DNA from: an uncultured Armatimonadota bacterium
Lineage (GTDB): Bacteria; Armatimonadota; Armatimonadia; Armatimonadales; Armatimonadaceae
Reading direction: 5' to 3'
NCBI GenBank assembly: GCA_903881535.1
Contig: CAIRTT010000351.1
Coordinates: forward strand, 1 to 33,923
DNA length: 33,923 nucleotides
Each line of letters opens with the position of its first letter. Position 1 is the first letter of the stretch. A program made the translations under genes and the position numbers. The notes beneath the pieces are model-generated. The model was not told the origin of the DNA. It worked only from the letters and a program-made list of their open reading frames with translations, and did no database searches. Of the stretch, positions 1 to 8,191 are shown piece after piece.

Positions 1-1268
1 CGGATTGCCGAGCGTGCAAGAAATGTATGAAATGTACAGACACGCGCCACATGCGCATCCCCATAGGTGTCACGGATAAAGGTAAAGACCTCATCCCGGC
101 GGTCACTGGGAAAGTCGACATCGATGTCCGGGGTTTTCCCCTCATACAGAAAGCGCGCAAAAGGAAGTCCACGTGCGATGACATCGACATCGGTGAACCA
201 CAAACAATACGCCACACAGCTATCCGCCGCCGAGCCGCGCCCCGCACAGCGGATTCCACGGGCGCGTGCCCACGAAACAATCCGGTGCACCATTAGGAAG
301 TAGTCTGCAAACCCAAGGGTACAGATGACATCGAGCTCGTGAGCCAGCCGCTTCTCAACAGCTGGTGAAAGCTCTCCTTTATCGGTAATTCCATAGCGCA
401 CCCGTGCCCCTTGCCGGACAAGCGTATGGAGCTCACGCTGCGGATCGCCATCTTTCCAAAGGGGAGTCAGGACCTCGCCGATAGGAAGGACATCAGTGCA
501 GGCATCAGCGATCAGCAATGTATTCCGGCAGGCATCCGGAAATGCGGCAAACTGCTGCTGCATAACTCCCGCTGGCTTCAGCCAGCGCTCGTGGTTAATG
601 GGCGTCAGGCCACGCTGTAAGCCAAGAGGCGTCCCGGATGACATCGCACGCAGCGCCTCGTGCACCACCGCATCCGCCTGTACTCCATAATGCACATTAT
701 TGGTTGCGACCAGCGGGATACCCGTGTGGTTGGAAAGCTGTGCCAGCGTCCGCTGAAGTGGGAGGCTGCCAGGTGTCCAGTCATCCTGCAGCTCGATGAA
801 ATACCACGCACCAAATGCCGCCTGGCAACGTTGCGCCAATACAAGGGCATCCTTGTAATCACGCTGCCGTATTAGGGTTGCCACCCGCCCGCGGGAACAG
901 CCACTCAGACAGACAACACCATCCGCATGGGCTAACAGGCTGTCCCAGCTGCAGCCGGGTGTCCGCCGCCCTCCAAGCGCATGCGCCTGACTCAGCAAAA
1001 TGCACAGATTCGCATACCCGGCACGGGTTCTCGCAAGCAGGGTGACATGACTGCCATCCTCCATGGTCAGCTCGGTGCCAAGAATTGGCCGGATGCCGTA
1101 CTGCCGGCACAGCTGGGTAAAGCGCACCGCTGCACAGACATTGTCATGGTCTGTTAGGGCGAGTGCGGGCATGCCTGCTTCCGCCGCCAGCAGGACCAGC
1201 TGGTCGATCTCTGTTGCGCCATCCAGCCAGCTCCAAGGGCTATGGACATGGAGATGAACAAATCCCAT
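1..1268 (-). CDS. dnaE2: Error-prone DNA polymerase III alpha subunit DnaE2 (partial, 3' end outside window)
   Basis: This is the N-terminal part (422 codons) of a C-family DNA polymerase; the rest lies beyond the left edge. The ATG at 1268 begins 3 bp after the imuB stop and opens with the PHP-domain signature HLHVHS (residues 5-10). The reading frame is unbroken to base 1. The palm catalytic motif DIDVDF sits at residues 381-386, followed by the conserved RRDEV stretch. In this family DnaE2 works with ImuB in mutagenic bypass of DNA lesions during the SOS response. Assignment to DnaE2 rather than the replicative DnaE1 rests on the imuB partner, the LexA-like boxes upstream and the short PHP-to-palm distance. 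A second, replicative dnaE is expected elsewhere in the genome. The C-terminal domains cannot be assessed. Confidence 0.93.
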   Translation of the reverse strand, partial: MGFVHLHVHSPWSWLDGATEIDQLVLLAAEAGMPALALTDHDNVCAAVRFTQLCRQYGIRPILGTELTMEDGSHVTLLARTRAGYANLCILLSQAHALGGRRTPGCSWDSLLAHADGVVCLSGCSRGRVATLIRQRDYKDALVLAQRCQAAFGAWYFIELQDDWTPGSLPLQRTLAQLSNHTGIPLVATNNVHYGVQADAVVHEALRAMSSGTPLGLQRGLTPINHERWLKPAGVMQQQFAAFPDACRNTLLIADACTDVLPIGEVLTPLWKDGDPQRELHTLVRQGARVRYGITDKGELSPAVEKRLAHELDVICTLGFADYFLMVHRIVSWARARGIRCAGRGSAADSCVAYCLWFTDVDVIARGLPFARFLYEGKTPDIDVDFPSDRRDEVFTFIRDTYGDAHVARVCTFHTFLARSAI

Positions 1269-1271
1269 GGG

Positions 1272-2783
1272 CTAATCGACCATCCCTGTCAAAAACCAAA
1301 GCTCGCCGCGCTGCCTCAGCTCAGCGATGGACCATGGCATGGTTTCCACACGGTAAACGATGTCATCCGTGGGGCCATCAAGGGTGCTTCGCAAAACCTG
1401 CTCCTCCCGCCAGCGGTCGTGAATAAACCGGATGTCATATGCCTGATGTGATGCATATCTGCACGTGCGCTCATAGTGTGCAGGGAGGCCTATCAGGTCA
1501 AGACGGACATCTATCCGCTCCAAAAGCCGCGTGCCAAGAGGAGAAATCCAGCCATCAGATGCTCGTACACTCCCCACACTTCTGCCACTCTGAAGAGCGC
1601 GATGTCCTTGGCGGGCGGTGAGGTAGGCGGCAGCTGAACGGAGGCGCCTGGCCCGCTCGGAGCCAGCACGCACATGGCCATCCGCGAGGCCATCATGGAT
1701 GTCATCCGTGACGCTTGCCGGACTTCCAAACAGGTCAAACAGCGTGCCCTGCGCCGCAGAACCAGCCTCAAGCCGCAGCGCACTCAGCGCAATTCCACTG
1801 AGTGGGCCCAGCGGAGGAAAGCGTGCCCAGAGCCGCCGAGCCGCCCGCAGCAAAGCACCTGCATCTGCAATTGGAGCCTTTAGGGTTGCCTCCTCCCGAT
1901 GCTCTTCGCCATCCTGATCAACCACTACCACTGCCAAACCCTTTGCGAAGACTCCACGTCGCTGCAATGGCTGGCTGATGACCTTTGTAAGCGCATCAAG
2001 GATCTGGATAACCTGCTCCTGAAAGCAACACTCATCCCCGGGAGCAAAGCGTTGCTGCTCAGTAAGCGAATCCGGAGGCCAAAGCGCCTGAACAGGGTTT
2101 GCATCATTGCCGACTGCAAGGTCCGCGAGATGCAGGGCATCCACACGCAGAGATTTCGGAAGACGCTGCGGCGTAACACGGATTACATCCCCAAGCTTTG
2201 TCACCCCCGCCTTACGGAAACGCTCCTGAAGCGCTGGAGACAACCCAAGCGAAATGTCTGAAAGCTCTATATTTCCCAGAGCCAGCCATGCATCCGATGC
2301 CTGTAAAACCGCCGTTGCAAACCTAGCATCTGGAAAGGGACGCTTACACTTGCGCATCGCATGAAATGCCAGCCACTTCGACCGTCCTGCACCTGCACGC
2401 ACCGCACACCCCAGAATCTCTGCAAGGTCAGCTCCAAGCGTTTCAAGCCATGGCTCGACCGGGATGTCATCCAAGTGCAGATAGCAGCGCTCAAGCCCAT
2501 CCGGTTCGACATAACACGACTCAATCGCAAGCCTGTCCCACGCCTGCTCAACCGCTGCACGCACTGCCTGAGGGTCATCTGGATGAACACATAAACCAGG
2601 ACAGAGTGAACGGGCTGCAAGAATTGTCTGACCACTTCGGATACCACTTGCACCTGCCTTGGGGCAGGCTTGATGAACGGTTGTGGTATCGGTTGTGATC
2701 ACCAATGGGGTTTCGGGGGTGATTCCCTGGATACTGCGGGCGATACGCAGACGGATTCCACGCCAGTCGAAGCAAGTAATCAT
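1272..2783 (-). CDS. imuB: ImuB-like Y-family polymerase homologue (mutasome subunit)
   Basis: The 503-residue product has Y-family polymerase architecture of the ImuB type. A short N-terminal palm segment begins MITCFDWRG, the ALCPGL-like motif appears as ARSLCPGL near residue 60, and a long divergent C-terminal half follows. ImuB proteins usually lack the polymerase carboxylates and act as a hub linking DnaE2 to the sliding clamp. Here Asp6 and an LDDIP motif near residue 106 keep some acidic residues, so loss of catalysis cannot be assumed. The ATG at 2783 is followed 3 bp after the stop by dnaE2, so the two are almost certainly co-translated. No imuA or lexA gene lies upstream; a terminator of the next gene does. 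Expression is probably SOS-controlled through the two boxes in 2802-2865. Confidence 0.88.
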   Translation of the reverse strand: MITCFDWRGIRLRIARSIQGITPETPLVITTDTTTVHQACPKAGASGIRSGQTILAARSLCPGLCVHPDDPQAVRAAVEQAWDRLAIESCYVEPDGLERCYLHLDDIPVEPWLETLGADLAEILGCAVRAGAGRSKWLAFHAMRKCKRPFPDARFATAVLQASDAWLALGNIELSDISLGLSPALQERFRKAGVTKLGDVIRVTPQRLPKSLRVDALHLADLAVGNDANPVQALWPPDSLTEQQRFAPGDECCFQEQVIQILDALTKVISQPLQRRGVFAKGLAVVVVDQDGEEHREEATLKAPIADAGALLRAARRLWARFPPLGPLSGIALSALRLEAGSAAQGTLFDLFGSPASVTDDIHDGLADGHVRAGSERARRLRSAAAYLTARQGHRALQSGRSVGSVRASDGWISPLGTRLLERIDVRLDLIGLPAHYERTCRYASHQAYDIRFIHDRWREEQVLRSTLDGPTDDIVYRVETMPWSIAELRQRGELWFLTGMVD

Positions 2784-2801
2784 TAGTGGGGCATTTCCAA
2801 T

Positions 2802-2815
2802 CGAACAGTTGTTTG
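2802..2815. promoter_or_regulatory. LexA-like SOS box 1
   Basis: CGAACAGTTGTTTG differs at one position from the CGAAC-N4-GTTCG LexA operator known in Gram-positive and several deep-branching bacteria. It lies at or just downstream of the predicted imuB transcription start, where a bound repressor would block initiation. Confidence 0.72.
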
Positions 2816-2825
2816 CAGGATTACT

Positions 2826-2854
2826 ATATTAATGGGTTGTAATCCGGAAATCAA
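2826..2854 (-). promoter_or_regulatory. imuB-dnaE2 promoter
   Basis: On the minus strand a -35 element TTGATT (2849-2854) and a -10 element TAATAT (2826-2831) are 17 bp apart. The predicted start is near 2818, giving a leader of about 35 nt. The -10 lies inside a 7-bp inverted repeat (GGATTAC 2818-2824, GTAATCC 2839-2845) that could be a further operator. Confidence 0.65.
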
Positions 2855-2865
2855 ACAATTGTTTG
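2852..2865. promoter_or_regulatory. LexA-like SOS box 2
   Basis: CAAACAATTGTTTG is a perfect 14-bp palindrome of the same CNAAC-N4-GTTNG type. It overlaps the predicted -35 of imuB and starts exactly 50 bp from box 1, about five helical turns, so two repressor dimers would sit on the same face. Confidence 0.68.
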
Positions 2866-2894
2866 CTTGTTTTTCAAACACTGGAAAATGCAAA

Positions 2895-2922
2895 AAAGGG
2901 ATGTCTCCACAGACATCCCTTT
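2895..2922 (-). terminator. Rho-independent terminator of the GYF-domain gene
   Basis: A perfect 12-bp stem (AAAGGGATGTCT, loop of 4, AGACATCCCTTT) is followed on the minus strand by a run of T. It lies 31 bp past the stop of the GYF-domain gene and insulates it from the imuB promoter. Confidence 0.9.
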
Positions 2923-2953
2923 CTTTTCAGCACCCTAAAATTCTGGGTAGAAA

Positions 2954-4774
2954 TCAGACATACGGCTCGAATGTATATGTCTCAGCAACGCGTTTTGAGC
3001 GGCGGAAGTAGATATCCCAAGCGCCACAGAAAATCTGCTCCAGGACAACCATGTAGAAAATACGTAGCTGGAAGGCAGACAGGGTCAGCTGGGATGCGGC
3101 ATCCGAGGAGACTGGTAAACCAGGCAGTGCCATCGGGACCGGACCTGCGATGAAAAACAAGGTCATCCAAATCGCCGGGAGGATAAAGCGGCGTAGCTCA
3201 AGGTGACGCTCTGCATAGATACGTCCCTTTTGATCACCCGTCAGAACCTTGTGTCCAACCACAACACCGTAGGAATGGAAGAGGAGCGCTGCCGCAGCCT
3301 CAACCAGATAGGGCACCACACCAGCCGTAATCTTGAATGTGCCTGCAGTTGCAATCTGAATTGCAAAACCATACGTTGCGAGGCTCACAAGTGGGATTGC
3401 ATACAGAAGGCCACCAAAAACTGCGATTCCACCCGTGGGCACGACACGTACATTGGATGACCGCATCCGGCGGTCAGCCAGCCGCGCTTCAATCCGTGAG
3501 CAGACATTGTTAATCTCAACATCTTCGGCACTCCGCTCGGCGGCAGTACGCCGCTCGGTTGGTACGCTTTGCACCGGCGTAACTGGAGGCTGTGACAGCG
3601 TAGCCGCAGGTTGAAATCCTGAAAAACTGGTATCCGCCACCGGATGCTGTAGAGCCGGTGCCGCAACAGGAACAACCGCTGTAGGGACTATGACTGCTTC
3701 CACCACGACCGTGGGCTGCGCAGGTTCAGGCACAACAACGGGATGCTGTACTTCTGCCACAACTTGAACCATTGCCGTTGATGAAGCGACAGGCACAGGT
3801 GTGGACTCAACAGGGGCATCCGTACTAAAGAAAGCTTCCAGACCCACTGGAACCACTGTCTCAAGCACTGGAGCGACAGCTGGTATCGGTTGCGGCTGGG
3901 CGATAGCAACTGGTTCTACCGATGCTTCTACCGATGCTTCCACCGCTGCAGGGACGTGGTTGACAACCGTAACCGGTTGGGCGACAGGCACCACAATCAC
4001 GGGAGGAGTAACCGCTGCTATATTGAGGCTGCTTTCCTCAACAACTTCTGCAACAACTTCTGCAACAACACCTTCGGCGCAGATATCAGCTGCATTCGAA
4101 TCATCGACAGTGGACATTGAGGTCAGAGGAAACTCAGCGGTGACCAGAAAATCTGCCGCAGCATCCTGCTGCAAAATAACATCCAGTGCCACAGCCTCAG
4201 GAGCCGTAGCCTGAAGGTCTGCTTGGGCCTCCGTGACAGTCTCTGAGGATGGCGCCGTTTCAACAACCGCATCTACACACACGTCAACGATGGGCTCATC
4301 GTCTGAGAGGACATTTGCAAAAGGACGCTCCTGATAGTCAACTGCGACTCTCAGAGGAAGGATGGCATCCACGGATGACAACCTGTCCATATCCATATCA
4401 AGGTTTAGAGGCGCGCGTTCGCTTGGCCAGTTTGGAACATCGGGGACGCCCGTTCCACGCGCATGCGGGATATCCGGGCCAACCACACTGTCATCCCATT
4501 GATGCGCAGGATGGGAAGGGACACCGACGGCTTCCAACTCCTGCTGACGCATTCCGTGGGAAACGGCAATAGGGGAATCGTGAACCGTATCAAGCTCTTC
4601 CTCGGCTGAGTTCTGCTCACCTGCAAACATCTGGTCAAGAGGAGTCCCTTCGGACTCTTCCACTTTCCATGCGCGGTCTGTAGCAGAAATGAGGCCGGCG
4701 CTGAGGAGCTCCTGAAGCTGGGATTCCGTAAAGGGTCCCAGTTTTCGATCATTCTTTAGCACAAAATACAGCAT
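2954..4774 (-). CDS. GYF_2-domain membrane protein with long Pro/Val/Ala-rich linker
   Basis: The 606-residue product starts with a GYF_2 (DUF4339) domain, residues 1-50, seen in the GPFTESQLQELLSAGLIS pattern. An acidic and then Val/Pro/Ala-rich low-complexity linker runs to about residue 440. The C-terminal 160 residues carry about four hydrophobic segments (roughly 450-475, 485-510, 530-555 and 570-595), so this end is probably an integral membrane module with the GYF domain in the cytoplasm. GYF_2 domains are thought to bind proline-rich peptides; a partner cannot be named. The linker contains in-frame 12-bp DNA repeats, for example 3916-3945 and 4039-4069, that could change copy number. 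It ends at a strong terminator and is separated from the upstream glycosyltransferase by 161 bp, so it may be transcribed alone. Confidence 0.8.
   Translation of the reverse strand: MLYFVLKNDRKLGPFTESQLQELLSAGLISATDRAWKVEESEGTPLDQMFAGEQNSAEEELDTVHDSPIAVSHGMRQQELEAVGVPSHPAHQWDDSVVGPDIPHARGTGVPDVPNWPSERAPLNLDMDMDRLSSVDAILPLRVAVDYQERPFANVLSDDEPIVDVCVDAVVETAPSSETVTEAQADLQATAPEAVALDVILQQDAAADFLVTAEFPLTSMSTVDDSNAADICAEGVVAEVVAEVVEESSLNIAAVTPPVIVVPVAQPVTVVNHVPAAVEASVEASVEPVAIAQPQPIPAVAPVLETVVPVGLEAFFSTDAPVESTPVPVASSTAMVQVVAEVQHPVVVPEPAQPTVVVEAVIVPTAVVPVAAPALQHPVADTSFSGFQPAATLSQPPVTPVQSVPTERRTAAERSAEDVEINNVCSRIEARLADRRMRSSNVRVVPTGGIAVFGGLLYAIPLVSLATYGFAIQIATAGTFKITAGVVPYLVEAAAALLFHSYGVVVGHKVLTGDQKGRIYAERHLELRRFILPAIWMTLFFIAGPVPMALPGLPVSSDAASQLTLSAFQLRIFYMVVLEQIFCGAWDIYFRRSKRVAETYTFEPYV
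3916..3945. repeat. 12-bp in-frame tandem repeat in linker
   Basis: About 2.5 copies of CTACCGATGCTT encode a repeated Ala-Ser-Val-Glu unit in the low-complexity linker of the GYF-domain protein. Copy changes would keep the reading frame. Confidence 0.75.
4039..4069. repeat. 12-bp in-frame tandem repeat in linker
   Basis: About 2.6 copies of AACAACTTCTGC encode repeated Val-Val-Ala-Glu units in the same linker as the repeat at 3916. Confidence 0.75.
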
Positions 4775-4824
4775 TAGAGTTTACTCGTACCGCAGGGTCA
4801 GGCCCTGTTCCGGCACGAAACAAA

Positions 4825-4830
4825 ATGATA
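4825..4830 (-). promoter_or_regulatory. Possible extended -10 for the GYF-domain gene
   Basis: The minus strand reads TGTTATCAT, an extended -10 (TGnTATCAT), about 50 bp before the ATG. No good -35 is seen. Confidence 0.3.
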
Positions 4831-4870
4831 ACACGTACCGTGCCAAACGAGGGTTGCGAAACACAGTACA

Positions 4871-4889
4871 ATCACCCGTTTTTGGTGAT
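4871..4889 (-). terminator. Weak hairpin downstream of the glycosyltransferase gene
   Basis: A 6-bp stem ATCACC/GGTGAT with a 7-base loop lies in the 161-bp gap between the glycosyltransferase and the GYF-domain gene. The T-tract is poor, so it is at best a leaky terminator. Confidence 0.3.
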
Positions 4890-4935
4890 CCTGCGACTAC
4901 TTTTGCGTAAGAACCCTGCATAACACCATAGTCAA

Positions 4936-6093
4936 TCAAGCACCAGACGGTACTTGATGCGCTTCGATCAACCGCACATACATCTGACGTATATGGGACA
5001 CCATTTCTGCGACGCTCGGACGGACTGGGGATGCCAGTGCTTCAGCAGACATCTGGTTGCGTAAAACATCATCCGCCACAAGCCGTAACAAGGCTCCAGC
5101 AAAAGCATCAAGCTCTGGAGGAACCACCAGAGCATCAATATTATTTCTGACAAACTCGGCAGCTCCACCGCCTGTTACCGCTACGCACGGCAGGCCACAG
5201 GACTGCGCTTCGCCAAGGACCAGCCCCTGGGTTTCTGTGTAGCTTGGAAATGCAAACAGATCTGCCATCCCGTAGTAATCCACCAAACGCTCCCGCGAGA
5301 CTGGTCCCACAAAATGTGTCCGCCTGTCCATCCCGAGCTCCGCAGCATACTCTGCCTGTGAGTCGCCATCCGGGCCACCACCAACCATCACCAAATGACA
5401 GTTCTCCGGCAAGCGGGCAAAGCTCTCCAGCAACAACCTGCAGTTCTTTTCCCAGGCAATCCTGCCTACATAAAGCACCACACGGTCATCTGGCAAAATG
5501 CCCATTAGCGTGCGCAGCGCTGCCGCGCGCTCTGCATCCACTACTCCTGGGAGCGAGACGCCTGTCGGATGCACTTCCATCGGGCATGGCATCTGCATTT
5601 CTGTGCGCAGCTGGTGTTCCGTATCCTTGCTGGGCACTGTCAAGAGAGCGCATCCACTGTAAAACTGCGACAGCACAGTCCGCAGCCACCAGCGGCTAAC
5701 AGGGGGTGGGAAGGGTGAGTAGTGGATGTACGAAAAGTACAGCGTGTGAAACGTGGAGACATGCGGCACACCCAAGCGCCGCGCAAGCCTGTGGCCGTAG
5801 AGGCCCAGCCCGAATGGGTGGTGGGAGTGAACGATGTCGACATCGATGTTATCCAACCGATGTGAAAGCGGCCCATATGGAGGGTATGCAAAAGGGTTTC
5901 GTGTGTTCCATGGGCTGACCCAGCTTGGGACACGCTGCACGTAGAGCGGGTCGAGGTCAGCACCAGGCATATCTGGACAGACGATGATGACTTCATCCCC
6001 ACCGGCCATCAGCTCATCCGCAAGCGTACGCACACTCGCCGTCACGCCATTGACAACCGGGTACCAGCTCTCCGTCAGCAGTGCGATTCTCAA
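4936..6093 (-). CDS. GT4-family glycosyltransferase (possible diacylglycerol glucosyltransferase type)
   Basis: This 385-residue GT-B retaining glycosyltransferase has the GT4 features. A glycine-containing acceptor loop, NGVTAS, lies at residues 15-20. The segment TFHTLYFSYIHY (114-125) resembles that of monoglucosyl-diacylglycerol synthases. The donor-site E-x7-E pair is E287/E295 within TETQGLVLGEAQ. By family it transfers a sugar from a nucleotide donor, plausibly to a membrane lipid on the cytoplasmic face; the acceptor is inferred only from that motif. The start is TTG at 6093, whose bases overlap the stop of the DUF192 gene as TTGA. The N-terminus MRIALLTESWYP is typical, so this unusual start is likely real. 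It is the third gene of the run HTH protein, DUF192, glycosyltransferase. Confidence 0.87.
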   Translation of the reverse strand: MRIALLTESWYPVVNGVTASVRTLADELMAGGDEVIIVCPDMPGADLDPLYVQRVPSWVSPWNTRNPFAYPPYGPLSHRLDNIDVDIVHSHHPFGLGLYGHRLARRLGVPHVSTFHTLYFSYIHYSPFPPPVSRWWLRTVLSQFYSGCALLTVPSKDTEHQLRTEMQMPCPMEVHPTGVSLPGVVDAERAAALRTLMGILPDDRVVLYVGRIAWEKNCRLLLESFARLPENCHLVMVGGGPDGDSQAEYAAELGMDRRTHFVGPVSRERLVDYYGMADLFAFPSYTETQGLVLGEAQSCGLPCVAVTGGGAAEFVRNNIDALVVPPELDAFAGALLRLVADDVLRNQMSAEALASPVRPSVAEMVSHIRQMYVRLIEAHQVPSGA

Positions 6094-6476
6094 CGGGCAT
6101 CCTTTATCGCTAGCTGTGCACCCTTTGGAAGATTGTCAAGCACATCCCCGGATGTTTCCAGAATCCCAATCGTTCCGGGCGGAGCCAAATAGACTTTATT
6201 GGGGAGCAGGGGCAGAGATCCAAGGCTGGTATGCGATGCTGAGAGCCAGACACCTGTCATTGGAAAACGCATCCCAACGGTATGCACGCCCACGGATGTT
6301 GGAATCATCACAACCCCATCCCACGTATCCGGAAATGCGTGGCGTCCAATGAGTTGTTGCCACAAGCTTTTACAAACTATCAGGTGTTCCGACCTGCGTG
6401 CACCATCGCACCACAGCTGCTGTATCGCGTTACGTGAGATCGTCCTGCCCCCCACTTTTTCCAAGACGGGTTTCAA
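6090..6476 (-). CDS. DUF192-family protein
   Basis: The 128-residue product matches the DUF192 fold. A VGVHTVGMRFPMTGVWLS segment corresponds to the conserved GMrFPiDvvFld motif, and a later ILETSGDVLDN segment to the vLElpaG motif. The function of the family is not established. Many members are secreted or membrane-linked, but no signal peptide is visible here. The open frame begins at a TTG (6476) that overlaps the upstream gene by 47 bp. A GTG at 6455 would reduce the overlap, so the exact start is open. Its stop overlaps the glycosyltransferase start. Confidence 0.72.
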   Translation of the reverse strand: MKPVLEKVGGRTISRNAIQQLWCDGARRSEHLIVCKSLWQQLIGRHAFPDTWDGVVMIPTSVGVHTVGMRFPMTGVWLSASHTSLGSLPLLPNKVYLAPPGTIGILETSGDVLDNLPKGAQLAIKDAR

Positions 6477-7101
6477 AAACCCGCATCACATCCGAGACGC
6501 GGAAGCGACGATGCTTCCCGATGGTCCGCCGGTGGACCAGTGTCCCGGCCTTTGTCATCCGCCGAACCGTTGCATCACAGACATCCAGAAGCTGCGCAGC
6601 TTCATCCAATGAAATCTCATTGTCCAGTATTTTGAGGATAGTTTGGTCCCGCGTCGGGTCTGTCGTTGGAGCAACATCCACAAGACGGCCATTCATCTGG
6701 TGGACCAGAATCTGAATATGCCGGGGGACTGCCTGCCAGAGGCGGAGGACATCCTCATATGTTTCGGGGGTTTCAGGTGGAATCGATGCACTATCCGCTT
6801 CAAGTTCGAGAACTCCCTGGCGGATTTTTCCACCTGCGATGGCATCGATAAGTGTCGATGCCGTGATAGCCGGTTGTACCACAGGGCCGCTGGTTACTTG
6901 CTGTGTTTGCTTCACCAGAGCGGGCGATGCAGCAGCGGAAGGGTCATCCAGCTTTGCCTTAGCAAGGCGCTGGGCTTCCTCGATGGGCATTGTCACGCCA
7001 TCCACGATGACATAGCGTCCCCGTGCTGTAGTCTCCCGAGGCGTGCCCGTGGTTACACCACGTGCCTTCAGAAAGTCTTGATATGCATCCATTGCCGGCA
7101 T
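6430..7101 (-). CDS. Excisionase/BldC-type helix-turn-helix protein
   Basis: The 223-residue product ends in a MerR-like winged helix of the excisionase family, from about residue 155 to 210: ISLDEAAQLLDVCDATVRRMTKAG followed, after a short basic loop, by a V.R.RF..SDV pattern. The first 130 residues are of unknown fold, partly Ala/Thr-rich and probably flexible. Such proteins bind DNA as regulators or, in mobile elements, as recombination directionality factors. No element surrounds it, so a regulatory role is more likely. It lies 37 bp after queA and overlaps the DUF192 gene. The target genes are unknown. Confidence 0.78.
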   Translation of the reverse strand: MPAMDAYQDFLKARGVTTGTPRETTARGRYVIVDGVTMPIEEAQRLAKAKLDDPSAAASPALVKQTQQVTSGPVVQPAITASTLIDAIAGGKIRQGVLELEADSASIPPETPETYEDVLRLWQAVPRHIQILVHQMNGRLVDVAPTTDPTRDQTILKILDNEISLDEAAQLLDVCDATVRRMTKAGTLVHRRTIGKHRRFRVSDVMRVFETRLGKSGGQDDLT

Positions 7102-7138
7102 GTTTTAGGTACCCGTGTCTCCGGATGATTCTACGCCA

Positions 7139-8188
7139 TCACGCCGCGTCAGGCAGAATCAGCATCGCATCCCCAAAGCTTAGAAACCGATAGTCATTTG
7201 CGAGGGCGGCTTCGTACGCGGAATGCAGGCCATCGATGCCAAGGAGGGTTGCGACCAGTAGCAGGAGCGTAGAGCCAGGCTGATGGAAGTTTGTGAGGAG
7301 GCCATCCACACTATGGATTTTCTGACCAGGATAAATATAGATGTTTGTGTCGCCATCGAAGGGAGCAACCCGGACGCCATCCGGGGCATTCCGTGCCGCC
7401 GTTTCAAGCGCTCGCAGACTGGTGGTCCCGATCGCAATCACGCGTCCGGTACATGCATTGACTTTGTCTGCGGTTTCCTGAGTCACGTGGATGTATTCGG
7501 CGTGCATCGGGTGTTTGGTGATGTCATCCGTGCACTTGATCGGCCGGAAGGTCCCGAGTCCAACGGAGAGGAGTACGCGTGTGGTTTCGATGCCATTTGC
7601 TGCGAGAGTGTCAAGGAGGTCTGCAGTAAAGTGCAATCCTGCGGTGGGGGCTGCGGCGCTTCCGGGGACCCGGTTGTAGACCGTTTGATAGCGCTCACGG
7701 TCATCGAGATGTTCGTGGATGTACGGTGGGAGCGGGACGCGGCCTTGCGTTTCCAGAATTTGGCGTGTTTTGTCCGGATCGCCTTGAAAGTGGAGTACCC
7801 GGATACCTTCTGTGAGGATATCGCCGACGGTGCAGGTGAGGTTGGTATCGGCGAAGTGGAGTGTGTCTCCGGGGCGAGCAGCCTTCCCTGGGCGTACGAG
7901 GGCTTCGTAGGCGGCTGGCCCGCCGGGGAGGTGGGGCCCAAGAACAAGCGCTTCCCGGTAGCCGCCGCCGGGACCTTCCCCGATAAGGCGCACAGCACTC
8001 ACACGGGTTTCATTGATGACCAGGAGGTCTCCGGGTTTCAGGAGATCTGTGATCTGGTGGAAGATGATGTGGGAGTGGGAGCCACTGCGCGGGTTGACGT
8101 GCAAAAGCCGCGCGGAGTCGCGCGGCTCAAGCGGTGTCTGCGCGATGCGGTCATCCGGGAGGATGTAATTAAACGCATCTAGTCGCAT
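7139..8188 (-). CDS. queA: S-adenosylmethionine:tRNA ribosyltransferase-isomerase
   Basis: The 349-residue product is full length for QueA, which moves the ribosyl group of S-adenosylmethionine onto 7-aminomethyl-7-deazaguanine in tRNA to make epoxyqueuosine. The start is typical (MRLDAFNYILPDDRIAQTPLEPRDSARLL). Conserved QueA blocks include NETRVSAVRL near residue 58, PTAGLHFTADLL near 180 and TNFHQPGSTLLLLV near 300. The stop of ndk is 3 bp upstream of this ATG, so the two are co-transcribed. No other queuosine genes are in the window. Confidence 0.96.
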   Translation of the reverse strand: MRLDAFNYILPDDRIAQTPLEPRDSARLLHVNPRSGSHSHIIFHQITDLLKPGDLLVINETRVSAVRLIGEGPGGGYREALVLGPHLPGGPAAYEALVRPGKAARPGDTLHFADTNLTCTVGDILTEGIRVLHFQGDPDKTRQILETQGRVPLPPYIHEHLDDRERYQTVYNRVPGSAAAPTAGLHFTADLLDTLAANGIETTRVLLSVGLGTFRPIKCTDDITKHPMHAEYIHVTQETADKVNACTGRVIAIGTTSLRALETAARNAPDGVRVAPFDGDTNIYIYPGQKIHSVDGLLTNFHQPGSTLLLLVATLLGIDGLHSAYEAALANDYRFLSFGDAMLILPDAA

Positions 8189-8191
8189 AAG

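Noticed and set aside
3801..4214. 137-codon Thr/Ala/Ser-rich plus-strand frame
   Set aside because: It mirrors the low-complexity linker of the GYF-domain gene and is not an independent gene.
7283..8182. 299-codon plus-strand open frame over queA
   Set aside because: The queA protein on the other strand is unmistakable; the plus-strand product has no recognisable feature.
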